A stretch of 11,059 bases of DNA from contig JAKAYH010000038.1 of the NCBI GenBank assembly GCA_021826835.1, forward strand, positions 1-11,059, in the 5' to 3' direction. Below the pieces are notes generated by a model. That model did no database searches. It was not told the DNA's origin and saw nothing but the letters and a program-made list of their open reading frames with translations. Position 1 is the first letter of the stretch; each line of letters opens with the position of its first letter. A program made the translations under genes and the position numbers. Of this stretch, positions 1-8,179 are shown piece by piece. The stretch comes from Thermoplasmata archaeon. GTDB taxonomy: Archaea; Thermoplasmatota; Thermoplasmata; Thermoplasmatales; Thermoplasmataceae.

Positions 1-86
1 CTGCCATAGAGTCACCGATAGAGGAATTTCAATCGTGTTTCTATTCAATTGAGGTCCCACTTCTAATTATCTCTGTCTGTAGTTAA

Positions 87-93
87 TTATATA
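87..93 (+). promoter_or_regulatory. TATA-like box of the AlbA_2 gene
   Basis: TTATATA lies 20-26 bases before the ATG at 113. An archaeal TATA box normally sits about 25 bases before the transcription start, so transcription would begin at or next to the start codon (a leaderless mRNA). No Shine-Dalgarno sequence precedes the ATG, which agrees. Positions 1-86 contain no recognisable gene or site. Confidence 0.4.
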
Positions 94-112
94 GTAACGT
101 AAGCTATAATAA

Positions 113-1117
113 ATGGTGTTGTTGATCAAGGATACATTTGGAAAAGAAAACGGTATCACCGAAGAAGATCTGAGAAAGTTAATTGGCACGTTCCAAGAGA
201 CTTCATTGGCAGAATGCAAGACAATTGCCAGAGGGAGCAAAATATCTTACGATGGAATCATTAAAAGTGTGATAGGATTCCTAAATAAATTAGATGGTTC
301 CGGCGGGTTGCTTATTGTCGGTCTTTCTGCACAAAATGGCACCATTGATGGCATTCAACCTATTAATTCTGAGAAATTTAGGCAAGGACCGATGAGAAGC
401 AAGATACTGAACGATGTTGCGTCCATCCCTGGTGGGGTCGAAAAGTTTTCGTTAGATGTGCTGGAGGTTTTAGTGGGAGGTGGATGGGTAGAACTTGTTG
501 AAGTCCATAAAGTAGATCCGAATGCCGTTTTCTATTCTAAGAGTCAAAACACTTCCTACATAAGAAGGGGGGACAGTACGGAACCACTCGATATTGGTGA
601 ACTTTTCAGGTTAGCATTGATACGGTCCTATCCAGTAGTTTACTTGGATTTAAAATTGAAGAATAGTACCTTAAATTCTCAGATACAACATGAGTCTCTT
701 CGGAGTAGCGATCAGAACTCTTCGACTGAGCGGTCCTACACCTATATGGTAGAAATCTTCATAGGAAACTCGGGTGTAATGCCTGGAACAAACATAGAGA
801 TTGGCCTAGGTTTTTATATGATTGAAGGAAGTCGAAACGTCTCGATTGAAAATATGGTAGGTTTGGAAGAGACAAATAAAATTCCACCGTATTTTAGGCA
901 ATACGAAAGATATCTGCACCCTAATAACAGCAAGCCTATATACCCTGGTATTAATTTTAAATTAGGTGGATTTAGTTTAAAAGCGGAATATGGCTCAAAA
1001 ATAGGTATTCGGGCAGATTTGTTTGAGCAACATGGATACACTTCTAGAATTTTTGAGATATATAATGGTAATCTAAATTCAAAAAAGCCCGATTTTCACT
1101 CTTATCTTAACCTGTAA
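113..1117 (+). CDS. AlbA_2 (Schlafen-type) putative nucleic-acid-binding protein with beta-rich C-terminal domain
   Basis: The 334-residue protein begins with a recognisable AlbA_2/Schlafen-type domain (PF04326-like), about residues 25-165. It shows the E-x-K element at E34-C-K36, the IIKSVIGFLNKLDGSGG helix-turn (49-65), the strand LLIVGL with its following glycines (66-80), and the closing YIRRGDSTEPL segment (149-159). In this family the domain is thought to bind nucleic acid or nucleotide. The usual AAA_4/winged-helix C-terminus is not apparent. Instead, residues 175-320 look beta-rich, with an IFIGNSGVMPG stretch (215-225) reminiscent of immunoglobulin-like or CARDB-like sandwiches found after some AlbA_2 domains; that part is inference. 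AlbA_2 proteins recur in and beside type I RM loci, and hsdM begins 80 bases downstream on the same strand. The gap and a separate TATA-like box suggest its own transcript. The exact function is unknown; a regulatory or defence-accessory role is most likely. Confidence 0.8.
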   Translation: MVLLIKDTFGKENGITEEDLRKLIGTFQETSLAECKTIARGSKISYDGIIKSVIGFLNKLDGSGGLLIVGLSAQNGTIDGIQPINSEKFRQGPMRSKILNDVASIPGGVEKFSLDVLEVLVGGGWVELVEVHKVDPNAVFYSKSQNTSYIRRGDSTEPLDIGELFRLALIRSYPVVYLDLKLKNSTLNSQIQHESLRSSDQNSSTERSYTYMVEIFIGNSGVMPGTNIEIGLGFYMIEGSRNVSIENMVGLEETNKIPPYFRQYERYLHPNNSKPIYPGINFKLGGFSLKAEYGSKIGIRADLFEQHGYTSRIFEIYNGNLNSKKPDFHSYLNL

Positions 1118-1125
1118 CTAGTTAC
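1114..1125. repeat. 12-bp perfect palindrome over the AlbA_2 gene stop codon
   Basis: GTAACTAGTTAC is a perfect palindrome that includes the TAA stop (1115-1117) and is followed by a T-rich stretch. It could contribute to termination before the hsd operon or be a protein-binding site. A palindrome of this size in AT-rich DNA can also arise by chance. Confidence 0.25.
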
Positions 1126-1160
1126 TATCTCTTTGCATTTGACGGAACACAATAGCTAAG

Positions 1161-1170
1161 TAAAATTAAT
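1161..1170 (+). promoter_or_regulatory. Candidate TATA box of the hsd operon
   Basis: TAAAATTAAT lies 28-37 bases before the hsdM ATG at 1198, which would give a 5' leader of only a few bases. No Shine-Dalgarno sequence precedes hsdM, whereas hsdS and hsdR within the operon have one. This is the usual archaeal pattern of leaderless first genes and SD-led internal genes. Support is position and composition only. Confidence 0.3.
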
Positions 1171-1197
1171 CTAGCTCTATCTGTTAATATCTATCGT

Positions 1198-2712
1198 ATG
1201 GTGTATAACGATAAAGGCGGATCTAATTCTCTGGAATCTTATCTGTGGGAAGCTGCATGTTCCATACGCGGCGAAATTGAGGCACCAAAATACAAGGATT
1301 TCATAATTCCTTTGGTCTTTCTCAAAAGGCTCAACGATGTATTCGAGGACGAACTGATGAACATTTCTGACAGCAGAGATATAGCCCTTGCCATGATTAA
1401 CTCAGACCACAAGCTTGTGCGATTCTATATACCTGAGAGGGCGAGATGGAAAAATCTACTTGAACAAAAAGAATCACTGGGAGAATACCTTACATCTGCG
1501 ATGAGAGACCTTGCACGTGAGAATCCCAAACTCCAGGGGGTTGTTGATCTTAACGATTACAACGAGGCGACTGGAGGCACAAGGACAATATCAGATGCAA
1601 GCTTAAAGAAACTCCTCGACATACTAAACCGAAAGAGACTCGGGTTAAAAGACATAGATGCTGATGTTCTTGGAAATGCATATGAATATCTGATTGGGAA
1701 ATTCTCTGAAGGATCCGGTAAAAGTGCAGGTGAGTTCTATACACCAAGAGAAGTTGCTGAACTTATGGGGAGTATACTTTCACCTGAACCAGGAGAGACA
1801 GTTTATGATCCTGCGTGTGGATCTGGAGGACTTCTCATCAGAACTTTCACAACCTTCATTAAGAAATATGGATCTGATAGCACTCTCGATTTCCCTAATC
1901 TTTATGGACAGGAAATAAACCGTCTCACATATGCGATGGCCAAGATGAACGCCATAATACATGATATTGATGCTGAAATCAGAATTGGCGATACCATGGA
2001 AAGACCGGCATATACCAATTCCGACGGATCGCTGATGCAGTTCGATAAGGTCACGGCGAATCCCATGTGGAACCAGAACTTTGATCCTGATCAGTTGAAG
2101 AATGACCATTACAATAGATTCCCATATGGAATCCCGACAAAGTCGAGCGGAGACTGGGCATGGATTCAACACATGCTTGCATCATCGAAAAAGAGAGTAG
2201 CCGTTGTTCTCGATCAGGGATCGCTGTTTCGGGGCAATACTGAGGGGAAAATCCGAAGCGCAGTAATCGCAGCAGATTTAGTGGAATGCGTTATCTCGCT
2301 TCCAGATAAATTGTTCTATAATACTGGCGCACCGGGTGCTATTTTGGTATTTAACAAATCTAAGAGTGCAAATCAGAAGGAAAAGATACTGTTCATAAAT
2401 GCATCAAACGAATTTGGTAAACATAAAGAAGTAAGAAAACTAAATCAGCTATATCTTGAAAATATTGAAAAAATCGCTGACGCTTTTGAAACCTTTCGAG
2501 AATATGAGGGTTTTTCTGCCATAAAATCTAACGAAGACGTATTGAAGCAAAATGGTAACCTTAACGTAACGCTTTACGTTTCTCAGGTAACGAGAGAGGA
2601 GCAAGTCGATATAAGGTCCGTGCTTTCCGAGATAAAAGCCCTTAAAAAGCAGATTGACGAAGTCGATGAGAAATTGAATTCTTATATCAAGGAGCTTGGA
2701 TATATTGACTAG
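1198..2712 (+). CDS. hsdM: Type I restriction-modification system DNA methyltransferase subunit HsdM
   Basis: This 504-residue N6-adenine DNA methyltransferase subunit transfers a methyl group from S-adenosylmethionine to adenine in the site chosen by HsdS, and is also required for restriction by the full complex. The N-terminal helical HsdM domain (about 8-130) has the typical KYKDFIIPLVFLKRL segment. The catalytic domain follows: GEFYTPREVAELM (about 178-190), the SAM-binding motif I D204-P-A-C-G-S-G-G211, and motif IV at N288-P-M-W291. Motif IV is usually N-P-P-[FYW]; methionine replaces the second proline here. The C-terminal helices (about 460-504) probably contact HsdS. Length is normal for the family and no frameshift is seen. 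The stop overlaps the start of hsdS, indicating coupled translation. Confidence 0.97.
   Translation: MVYNDKGGSNSLESYLWEAACSIRGEIEAPKYKDFIIPLVFLKRLNDVFEDELMNISDSRDIALAMINSDHKLVRFYIPERARWKNLLEQKESLGEYLTSAMRDLARENPKLQGVVDLNDYNEATGGTRTISDASLKKLLDILNRKRLGLKDIDADVLGNAYEYLIGKFSEGSGKSAGEFYTPREVAELMGSILSPEPGETVYDPACGSGGLLIRTFTTFIKKYGSDSTLDFPNLYGQEINRLTYAMAKMNAIIHDIDAEIRIGDTMERPAYTNSDGSLMQFDKVTANPMWNQNFDPDQLKNDHYNRFPYGIPTKSSGDWAWIQHMLASSKKRVAVVLDQGSLFRGNTEGKIRSAVIAADLVECVISLPDKLFYNTGAPGAILVFNKSKSANQKEKILFINASNEFGKHKEVRKLNQLYLENIEKIADAFETFREYEGFSAIKSNEDVLKQNGNLNVTLYVSQVTREEQVDIRSVLSEIKALKKQIDEVDEKLNSYIKELGYID
2689..2694 (+). promoter_or_regulatory. Shine-Dalgarno sequence that decides the hsdS start
   Basis: AAGGAG within the 3' end of hsdM lies 10 bases before a TTG at 2705 but only 1 base before the alternative TTG at 2696. 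Spacing therefore favours 2705. Confidence 0.55.
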
Positions 2713-3916
2713 ACCCGGATACAAGTTAACAGAGATTGGGGAGATACCTGAAGATTGGAATGTCGTGGAACTTGGCAGCATGATTGAGATACTGGATTTG
2801 ATGCGAGTTCCCCTAAGTGAAACAGAAAGGGAACGGAAAAAAGGATCAATCCCCTACTGCGGGGCGAATGGAATAATTGATTACATAAACGATTACCTCT
2901 TTGAAGAAGAAGCTGTTTTAATAGCTGAAGATGGCGGTAATTACGGGAAATACCAAAATAAAGCCTATGTAATGAGTGGTAAATACTGGGTCAATAACCA
3001 TGCGCACATATTTCGTGGCAAGTATGGGTTATTGGATAACAGATTTATTATGCAGTGGCTCAATTTTGCTGAAATTAGTCCATATGTTTCTGGAAGTACT
3101 AGAACAAAGCTCAATCAAGAAATGTTGAAAAGTATCATAGTTCCAAAGATCCCATTTTTAGAGCAACAGAAAATTAGCGAAATCCTATCGACTGCAGATG
3201 AAACTATTCAAAAAGTAAATGAGGAAATAACTATGACTGAAAAACTCAAGAAAGGACTGATGCAAACTCTTCTTACAAAAGGCATTGCGCACACGAAGTT
3301 CAAGAGGACGGAGATTGGAGAGATACCGGATCCGTGGAATGTCAAAGAACTCTACCAAGTATCCGAGCTGAGAAAAGAAACGATTGAACCTATGAAATAT
3401 ATGTCAGAACACTATGTGGGTTTGGAAAATATATCTCCAGGGCAACTGAGAATTTTTTCTTACGGAGATGCCACTAATTTGAAAAGTTCCAAATTCAAGT
3501 TCAAAAAGGGTGACATCCTTTACGGAAAACTCCGACCGTATCTTGATAAGGTTGCTTTAGCAGAATTCGATGGAGTATGTTCAACTGATATAATTCCAAT
3601 TGTAAGCAAGAATTTGAATGCTCGCTTCTTAGCATATATGCTACACTCGGATTTATTTTTGCAGTTCGTTAAATCAACAGTTTCCGGAACAAATCACCCT
3701 AGGACGGCTTGGAAGCAAATGAGTCATTTTTTAGTGCCATTTCCATCCATCTCAGAGCAGCAAAAAATCGCTGAAATTCTCTCAACGGTAGATAACAAAC
3801 TAGAACTCCTCAGGAACAAGAAGGGGCATTTAGAAAAACTTAAAAAAGGCCTGATGGGCGATCTTCTTACCGGAAAAGTTAGGGTAAAAATAGACACATC
3901 AATAGGTGAGAACTGA
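2705..3916 (+). CDS. hsdS: Type I restriction-modification system specificity subunit HsdS
   Basis: HsdS recognises the two halves of the bipartite DNA target and carries HsdM and HsdR. With the TTG start at 2705 it is 403 residues, a normal length; the only other upstream start is a TTG at 2696, too close to the ribosome-binding site. The two-fold internal repeat of the family is clear. Target-recognition domain 1 spans about 17-147 and opens with TEIGEIPEDWNVVELG. A coiled-coil spacer runs from EQQKISEILSTADETI to KLKKGLMQTLLT (about 153-192). Target-recognition domain 2 spans about 211-345 and opens with TEIGEIPDPWNVKEL. A second coiled coil runs from EQQKIAEILSTVDNKL to KLKKGLMGDLLTGK (about 351-391). 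The spacer between the recognition domains sets the gap between half-sites. The two recognition domains differ, so an asymmetric site is expected; its sequence cannot be read from the protein. It overlaps hsdM by 8 bases and hsdR by 1. Confidence 0.96.
   Translation: MTRPGYKLTEIGEIPEDWNVVELGSMIEILDLMRVPLSETERERKKGSIPYCGANGIIDYINDYLFEEEAVLIAEDGGNYGKYQNKAYVMSGKYWVNNHAHIFRGKYGLLDNRFIMQWLNFAEISPYVSGSTRTKLNQEMLKSIIVPKIPFLEQQKISEILSTADETIQKVNEEITMTEKLKKGLMQTLLTKGIAHTKFKRTEIGEIPDPWNVKELYQVSELRKETIEPMKYMSEHYVGLENISPGQLRIFSYGDATNLKSSKFKFKKGDILYGKLRPYLDKVALAEFDGVCSTDIIPIVSKNLNARFLAYMLHSDLFLQFVKSTVSGTNHPRTAWKQMSHFLVPFPSISEQQKIAEILSTVDNKLELLRNKKGHLEKLKKGLMGDLLTGKVRVKIDTSIGEN
2729..3349 (+). repeat. Direct repeat at the start of each hsdS half
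   Basis: The copies at about 2729-2765 and 3308-3349 both encode a TEIGEIP-x-x-WNV segment and are alike at the DNA level (for example GAGATTGG-GAGATACC). A second pair at about 3162-3205 and 3756-3796 encodes EQQKI-x-EILST. These are the family's conserved regions; they also provide homology through which recognition domains can be exchanged between alleles. Confidence 0.7.
3904..3910 (+). promoter_or_regulatory. Shine-Dalgarno sequence of hsdR
   Basis: AGGTGAG lies 5 bases before the ATG at 3916, whose A is also the last base of the hsdS TGA stop. The overlap and a good SD support translational coupling of R to S. Confidence 0.55.
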
Positions 3917-6840
3917 TGTCTTCATTCGCTGTGGAAAGATCAAGCGTTCAGAATCCTGTAATTGAATATGCCAAGCAAATAGGATGGGAATACCTGAATC
4001 CGGATGATTCTCTAAGAATGAGAGGTGGCGAAACTGGCCTCATATTGAGACAGATATTTTCATCTCAAGTAGTAAGACTCAATCCGGATTTCGCAGATCA
4101 GGAAACTGCCAACGTTATCGTAAAGAGACTTGAAAATAGTATAACTGCAACAATCGAGGGTAACCAGAAAGCTTGGGAACATCTTATCGGAAAGGGGACC
4201 GTTTTCATAAACGAAGAAAAGAGAGATCGAAACGTAAGATTGATCTATTTCGAACATCCAGAAAGAAATGAGTTTCATGTAACAGACGAGATGACTTTCA
4301 CCAATGGCGTAAAAACGAATAGGCCAGATGTTGTATTTTTTGTGAATGGAATTCCGGTGTTTATACTTGAGGCAAAGGCCCCGTACCGTGCTAATGGTAT
4401 TATGGAAGGCCTGAATCAGATCCGCAGATATCATGAGGAAACTCCAGAAATGATGGTGATGCCGCAGGCATACCAGATTACCAACATAATAGACTTTTAT
4501 TATGGGCCAACATGGAATTTCTCCAGCAAGAACATCTTTTCATGGAGACTGGAAAACGATTCCTTGCTTGAGGATCGGGTGAAGTCATTCTTCAGACCGG
4601 AAAACGTTCTAAGCTTCATACGTGATTACATACTGTTTGCCACGCAAGACGATGAACTGAAGAAAGCGATACTCAGACCGCATCAGGCAAGGGCCACAGA
4701 GAAAGTTCTGGAACGAAGTTTATCTCCAAAGAGCAGGGGGCTAATATGGCATACGCAGGGATCCGGAAAAACGTATACAATGATAGTAGCAGCGAAGAAA
4801 ATCATGGAGCATCGTCTCGTTAAGAGGCCCATAATACTGCTTCTCGTGGACAGAAATGAACTTGAAAGCCAGCTATTTAACAATCTGTCATCACTTGGAT
4901 TCGAGAATGTACATCTTACGGAGAGCAAGAAAGAACTCAGAGAACTCCTTAGATCCGAAACATCTACCTTAATAGTATCGACTATACAGAAGTTCGAAGG
5001 TATGCCTGAAAAGATCAACCCCAGCAAAGAGATCTATGTATTCGTAGATGAGGCACACAGGAGCACCGGTGGGAAACTTGGAAACTATCTCATGGGCGCG
5101 TTGCCTAACGCCACGTTTATCGGTTTCACGGGCACACCTGTATCGAGGTCCTCGGGCAAAAATGATACGTTCCTTATGTTTGGAAGGGACGATCCAGACG
5201 GATACCTCGATAGGTATGGCATAAAGCAGTCCATTAGAGATGGCACAACACTACCGCTGAATTATTCACTCGCACCGAACAGGATGCTTGTTGATAGGGA
5301 CACCCTTGAAAAGAGTTTTTTGAAAAACGCTGAACTCGCTGGGGTTTCTGATATAGAAACTCTGAACATGATCATGGAGAAGCAGGTAACTCTACGCAAC
5401 ATGATGAAGAACACCAACAGGATGGAAAGCATAGCAAAATACCTAACTGAACATTTCAGGAACAATGTCGAACCACTGGGTTACAAGGCATTTCTTGTTG
5501 CGGTAGACAGAGAGGCTTGTGTCATGTACAAGGAGATACTAGACCGGTACCTACCCCCGTCTTACTCACGGGTGGTTATCAGCTCCAACCACAACGACAG
5601 TGAGAAATTGAAGAAGTATCATACCACGGAGGAACAAGAAAGGGAGATAAGGAAAGCCTTCAGGAATCCCAAAGAGAAGCCGAAAATACTCATTGTCACA
5701 GAAAAGCTCCTCACGGGATTTGACGCTCCGATTCTATACTGCATGTATCTTGACAAGCCTATGAGGGACCACGTATTGCTGCAGGCAATCGCCAGAATAA
5801 ACAGGCCATATGAATCTCGTGATGGGAGATCAAAGCCTTGTGGCCTGATAATCGATTTCGTCGGTGTCTTCAGGAAGCTTAAAGACGCGCTTGAATTTGA
5901 TTCGAAAGATCTTTCTGACATCGAGGAAGTTGTCCAGGACATAGAGGTTCTGAAGAATGGTTTCTCCATAAAGATTGCCGAGATGAAATCTGAATACCTC
6001 GACGCTCTCAACGGGAGTAGGCCAGATTTGGTAGTTAGCGAAATTATTGAGATGTTCAGGGATGAAAACACAAGGCAGAAGTTCTACACGAGATGGAAGG
6101 AGCTGGAGGACATGTACGATATTATTTCACCGGATGACTTCCTGAGACCGCATCTAGAGGACTTTGAAAAAATCGCAAGGACGTACAACATTCTCAGGAT
6201 GTACTATGACAACAGACAGAAGCCAGATGTCGATCTTTCTGAGAAGACAGCACAGCTGGTTAGGGAAAACACGTCAATTGGAGAATTTCGGCCTCCCCGT
6301 AGCACTTACAGTATCAACGACGAGACAATAAGCAAAATTGCGTCGGAACATAAAACAGACAGAGAGAGAATCCTGAGCATGATTAACAGTATCCTGAATG
6401 CGGTTGCAAAAAAGGTGTCGGAACAGCCCTACCTTATATCAATTGGGGAGAGGGCCGAACTAATAGCCAATGCCTACAGTCAGGGACAGGAATCCTCAGA
6501 AAATACCGCGAAGGAATTGGAATCGCTGATCAAGGAAATGAATGAGGCGAACAAGGAGCAGGGGTCATTAGGAATGTCTCCCGACATATTCTCTCTATAC
6601 TGGCTCCTGAAGAGTAAAAAGATACACGAACCGAAAAAGATTGCAACAGAAATGTCTCAGTTTTTTACAAAATATTCAAAGTGGCGCACTAATCCAAGGC
6701 AGGAGAGGGATATTAGACTAAAGCTAAACCTAGCTCTTGCATCCCATAACGGAAGCAATGATATTTCTGAAATTCAGAAAAATACAGAAATAGCAAAAGA
6801 TATAATTGACAGACTTAAGGCGAATTCAAATGGTAAGTAA
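3916..6840 (+). CDS. hsdR: Type I restriction enzyme endonuclease/translocase subunit HsdR
   Basis: HsdR pulls DNA through the bound complex using ATP and cuts it when translocation stalls. The 974-residue protein is full length. The N-terminal PD-(D/E)xK nuclease has D138 and E152-A-K154 within RPDVVFF...FILEAKAP. The superfamily 2 helicase motor follows: Walker A Q281-G-S-G-K-T286, VDRNEL (311-316), the DEAH box D378-E-A-H381, motif III T405-G-T-P408, motif V around TGFDAP (600-605) and motif VI Q623-A-I-A-R-I-N-R630. All catalytic residues appear present, so the enzyme is predicted active. Residues from about 680 onward are helical and correspond to the region that docks on the methylase core. 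It overlaps hsdS by 1 base and the following peptidase gene by 11 bases. Confidence 0.98.
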   Translation: MSSFAVERSSVQNPVIEYAKQIGWEYLNPDDSLRMRGGETGLILRQIFSSQVVRLNPDFADQETANVIVKRLENSITATIEGNQKAWEHLIGKGTVFINEEKRDRNVRLIYFEHPERNEFHVTDEMTFTNGVKTNRPDVVFFVNGIPVFILEAKAPYRANGIMEGLNQIRRYHEETPEMMVMPQAYQITNIIDFYYGPTWNFSSKNIFSWRLENDSLLEDRVKSFFRPENVLSFIRDYILFATQDDELKKAILRPHQARATEKVLERSLSPKSRGLIWHTQGSGKTYTMIVAAKKIMEHRLVKRPIILLLVDRNELESQLFNNLSSLGFENVHLTESKKELRELLRSETSTLIVSTIQKFEGMPEKINPSKEIYVFVDEAHRSTGGKLGNYLMGALPNATFIGFTGTPVSRSSGKNDTFLMFGRDDPDGYLDRYGIKQSIRDGTTLPLNYSLAPNRMLVDRDTLEKSFLKNAELAGVSDIETLNMIMEKQVTLRNMMKNTNRMESIAKYLTEHFRNNVEPLGYKAFLVAVDREACVMYKEILDRYLPPSYSRVVISSNHNDSEKLKKYHTTEEQEREIRKAFRNPKEKPKILIVTEKLLTGFDAPILYCMYLDKPMRDHVLLQAIARINRPYESRDGRSKPCGLIIDFVGVFRKLKDALEFDSKDLSDIEEVVQDIEVLKNGFSIKIAEMKSEYLDALNGSRPDLVVSEIIEMFRDENTRQKFYTRWKELEDMYDIISPDDFLRPHLEDFEKIARTYNILRMYYDNRQKPDVDLSEKTAQLVRENTSIGEFRPPRSTYSINDETISKIASEHKTDRERILSMINSILNAVAKKVSEQPYLISIGERAELIANAYSQGQESSENTAKELESLIKEMNEANKEQGSLGMSPDIFSLYWLLKSKKIHEPKKIATEMSQFFTKYSKWRTNPRQERDIRLKLNLALASHNGSNDISEIQKNTEIAKDIIDRLKANSNGK

Positions 6841-7105
6841 GGATCAATTCAGAGAAGAAGTCCTGAGGATTGCAGGAGAGATGCACGCGAAACCAACACA
6901 GATAAGGATCAGGTCAATGAAATCTAAAAAGGGAAGCTGCACTCCTAAGAAGATAGTGACATTCGATTACTCAGTTCTGGATCTGGATGAATTATCTAGA
7001 AGGGAGGTTATTGTCCACGAGCTGCTTCATCTGAGGTACAGAAATCATGGGAGGATGTTCAAACTACTAATGAAAGAGTACCTGTATCGAGGTGACACGC
7101 CGTAA
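6830..7105 (+). CDS. Small YgjP/DUF45-type zinc metallopeptidase-like protein
   Basis: The predicted protein is 91 residues starting at the ATG at 6830. TAAGG at 6816-6820 lies 9 bases upstream; an alternative TTG at 6806 would add 8 residues and has less support. The C-terminal half has H63-E-L-L-H67 followed by H73 in the context VIVHELLHLRYRNHGRMF. This is the zinc-binding signature of the YgjP-like (DUF45, M48-related) family, where two histidines of HExxH and a downstream histidine bind zinc and the glutamate is catalytic. It is shorter than YgjP itself and consists of little more than the zinc-site segment. It begins inside the end of hsdR (11-base overlap). Similar genes are known next to hsdR in other genomes, but what they cleave is not known; control of the RM complex by proteolysis is only a guess. 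Confidence 0.8.
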   Translation: MVSKDQFREEVLRIAGEMHAKPTQIRIRSMKSKKGSCTPKKIVTFDYSVLDLDELSRREVIVHELLHLRYRNHGRMFKLLMKEYLYRGDTP

Positions 7106-7123
7106 TAAGAAAGTTCAGTAAAA

Positions 7124-7873
7124 TTATGATTGCTCACCGTTAGTCGATGGAGGTTTGAACCAATCGGTACAAAGTTGCTTAATCAAAGCAACAGCTACTT
7201 TTGCCTCATTGATCGACGTAGATATGTCCTTGAAATGTGCTCCTGGTAACCTCAGCTTATTTATGGCTTCAGCTTTGTTAAGTACACCGCTGGGAAGCAA
7301 TTGTTTCACTTTTGGCAAACCCAGAAGAGCGCCAAAAGTTCTCCCCTCAAATTCGCTACTCCAGACACCGTCAATTCTAGCTTTGAGTATTATGATTCCT
7401 TCTAAAATATATGTTGATAAACACAATGCCGCATGACTCATTCCATTTTTAATGGAAATTGCAAGTTCTTTCATTGCGGCAAGAATTTCTTTTCCTTCAT
7501 CTTGTTGAATTAGATAATTCTCTACATACGGGGGCACCGTAAATTCCGTATCTTCATCCAGGAATACCTGCCTAAGAACCACTTTTTTCTCTCCATTTGA
7601 GAATATCCTGTCACTGAAACTCCCCCTCCATTCAATACCTCTTTCGTCAACATACCTAAGACCAAAATCATACTTGTCTCCGTTTAATCCAGTGTCTAAG
7701 TGTTCCCAACAGTAAATGCCATCCTTGGTTATACCGCTCCACGTCTTGGCAGAGCTTGCCCAAGCATCCCTATTAATTGCAGTAATTTGAACACCATCCA
7801 CAAATATTCTGTCTGGCATGCTCACAGAGATGCAATACCTTGCTGTTCCCATGTTCTCACTTAATGTAAACAT
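7124..7873 (-). CDS. Hypothetical protein with DUF4145/HEPN-like C-terminal domain
   Basis: The protein is about 249 residues. The N-terminal half (about 1-115) is unrecognised, rich in aromatic residues and strands, with no visible signal peptide or membrane segment. The C-terminal half (about 125-240) resembles DUF4145/HEPN helical bundles: a helix AALCLSTYILEGIIILKAR (148-166), then FGALLGLPKVKQLLP, then R208-L-P-G-A-H213, an R-x4-H signature at the place where HEPN proteins carry their RNase motif, and a final helix. Many DUF4145-type proteins occur in defence islands; nuclease activity here is inference from the motif only. The gene converges on the hsd operon with 18 bases between the stops. 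The start is uncertain: GTG at 7876, ATG at 7873 (chosen) and ATG at 7852 are in frame. A TATA-like stretch at about 7879-7890 would suit 7852, and one near 7898-7907 would suit 7873/7876. Confidence 0.7.
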   Translation of the reverse strand: MFTLSENMGTARYCISVSMPDRIFVDGVQITAINRDAWASSAKTWSGITKDGIYCWEHLDTGLNGDKYDFGLRYVDERGIEWRGSFSDRIFSNGEKKVVLRQVFLDEDTEFTVPPYVENYLIQQDEGKEILAAMKELAISIKNGMSHAALCLSTYILEGIIILKARIDGVWSSEFEGRTFGALLGLPKVKQLLPSGVLNKAEAINKLRLPGAHFKDISTSINEAKVAVALIKQLCTDWFKPPSTNGEQS

Positions 7874-7876
7874 CAC

Positions 7877-8179
7877 CTATAATTATAAACTTATTGAAAA
7901 TGGATAAATTCATTTGTAAGTCTATCGGATTTTTCAAATGAGGTAATAGATAGAAATTTAGATGTCTACCTTGGTTGTAACTCTTAATTTTTTAGATGTC
8001 CTATCCTGTAAGTCAGAGACCGGTTATCATTTTTATTGCTGTTTAAGAGTATCCTTACTAGGTCGTCACTCGATATGTGTTCCCACTTTGTTGTGAGCAA
8101 ATCTTACGTCAACTAGAATAAGAAGTCACGCTTATTAAGTCTTTTTAATTGCTCTCAGATAAGTAAGTTCATGGGAAGG
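7877..8179. other. AT-rich noncoding region before the repeat array
   Basis: No convincing ORF, RNA gene or strong hairpin is visible. The start of the interval carries the A/T-rich promoter region of the minus-strand HEPN-like gene. GGTTATCATTTTTATTG at about 8022 vaguely resembles the beginning of the downstream repeat units and sits about one repeat period before the first of them, so a badly decayed further copy may be present; this is too weak to annotate. Confidence 0.4.

Noticed and set aside
1..60. TTTCAATCG and related TTTC/CAATTG words suggestive of a CRISPR repeat fragment
   Set aside because: No second copy with regular spacing is present, so there is no array to support it.
4683..5027. 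Long open frames on the minus strand inside hsdR (also 4060-4434 and 5619-6071)
   Set aside because: They are antisense shadows of hsdR, whose motifs are complete; their translations show no domain-like pattern and they have no promoter or ribosome-binding site of note.
7155..7436. Plus-strand frame inside the HEPN-like gene
   Set aside because: It is the complement of the better-supported minus-strand gene, and its translation shows no recognisable pattern.
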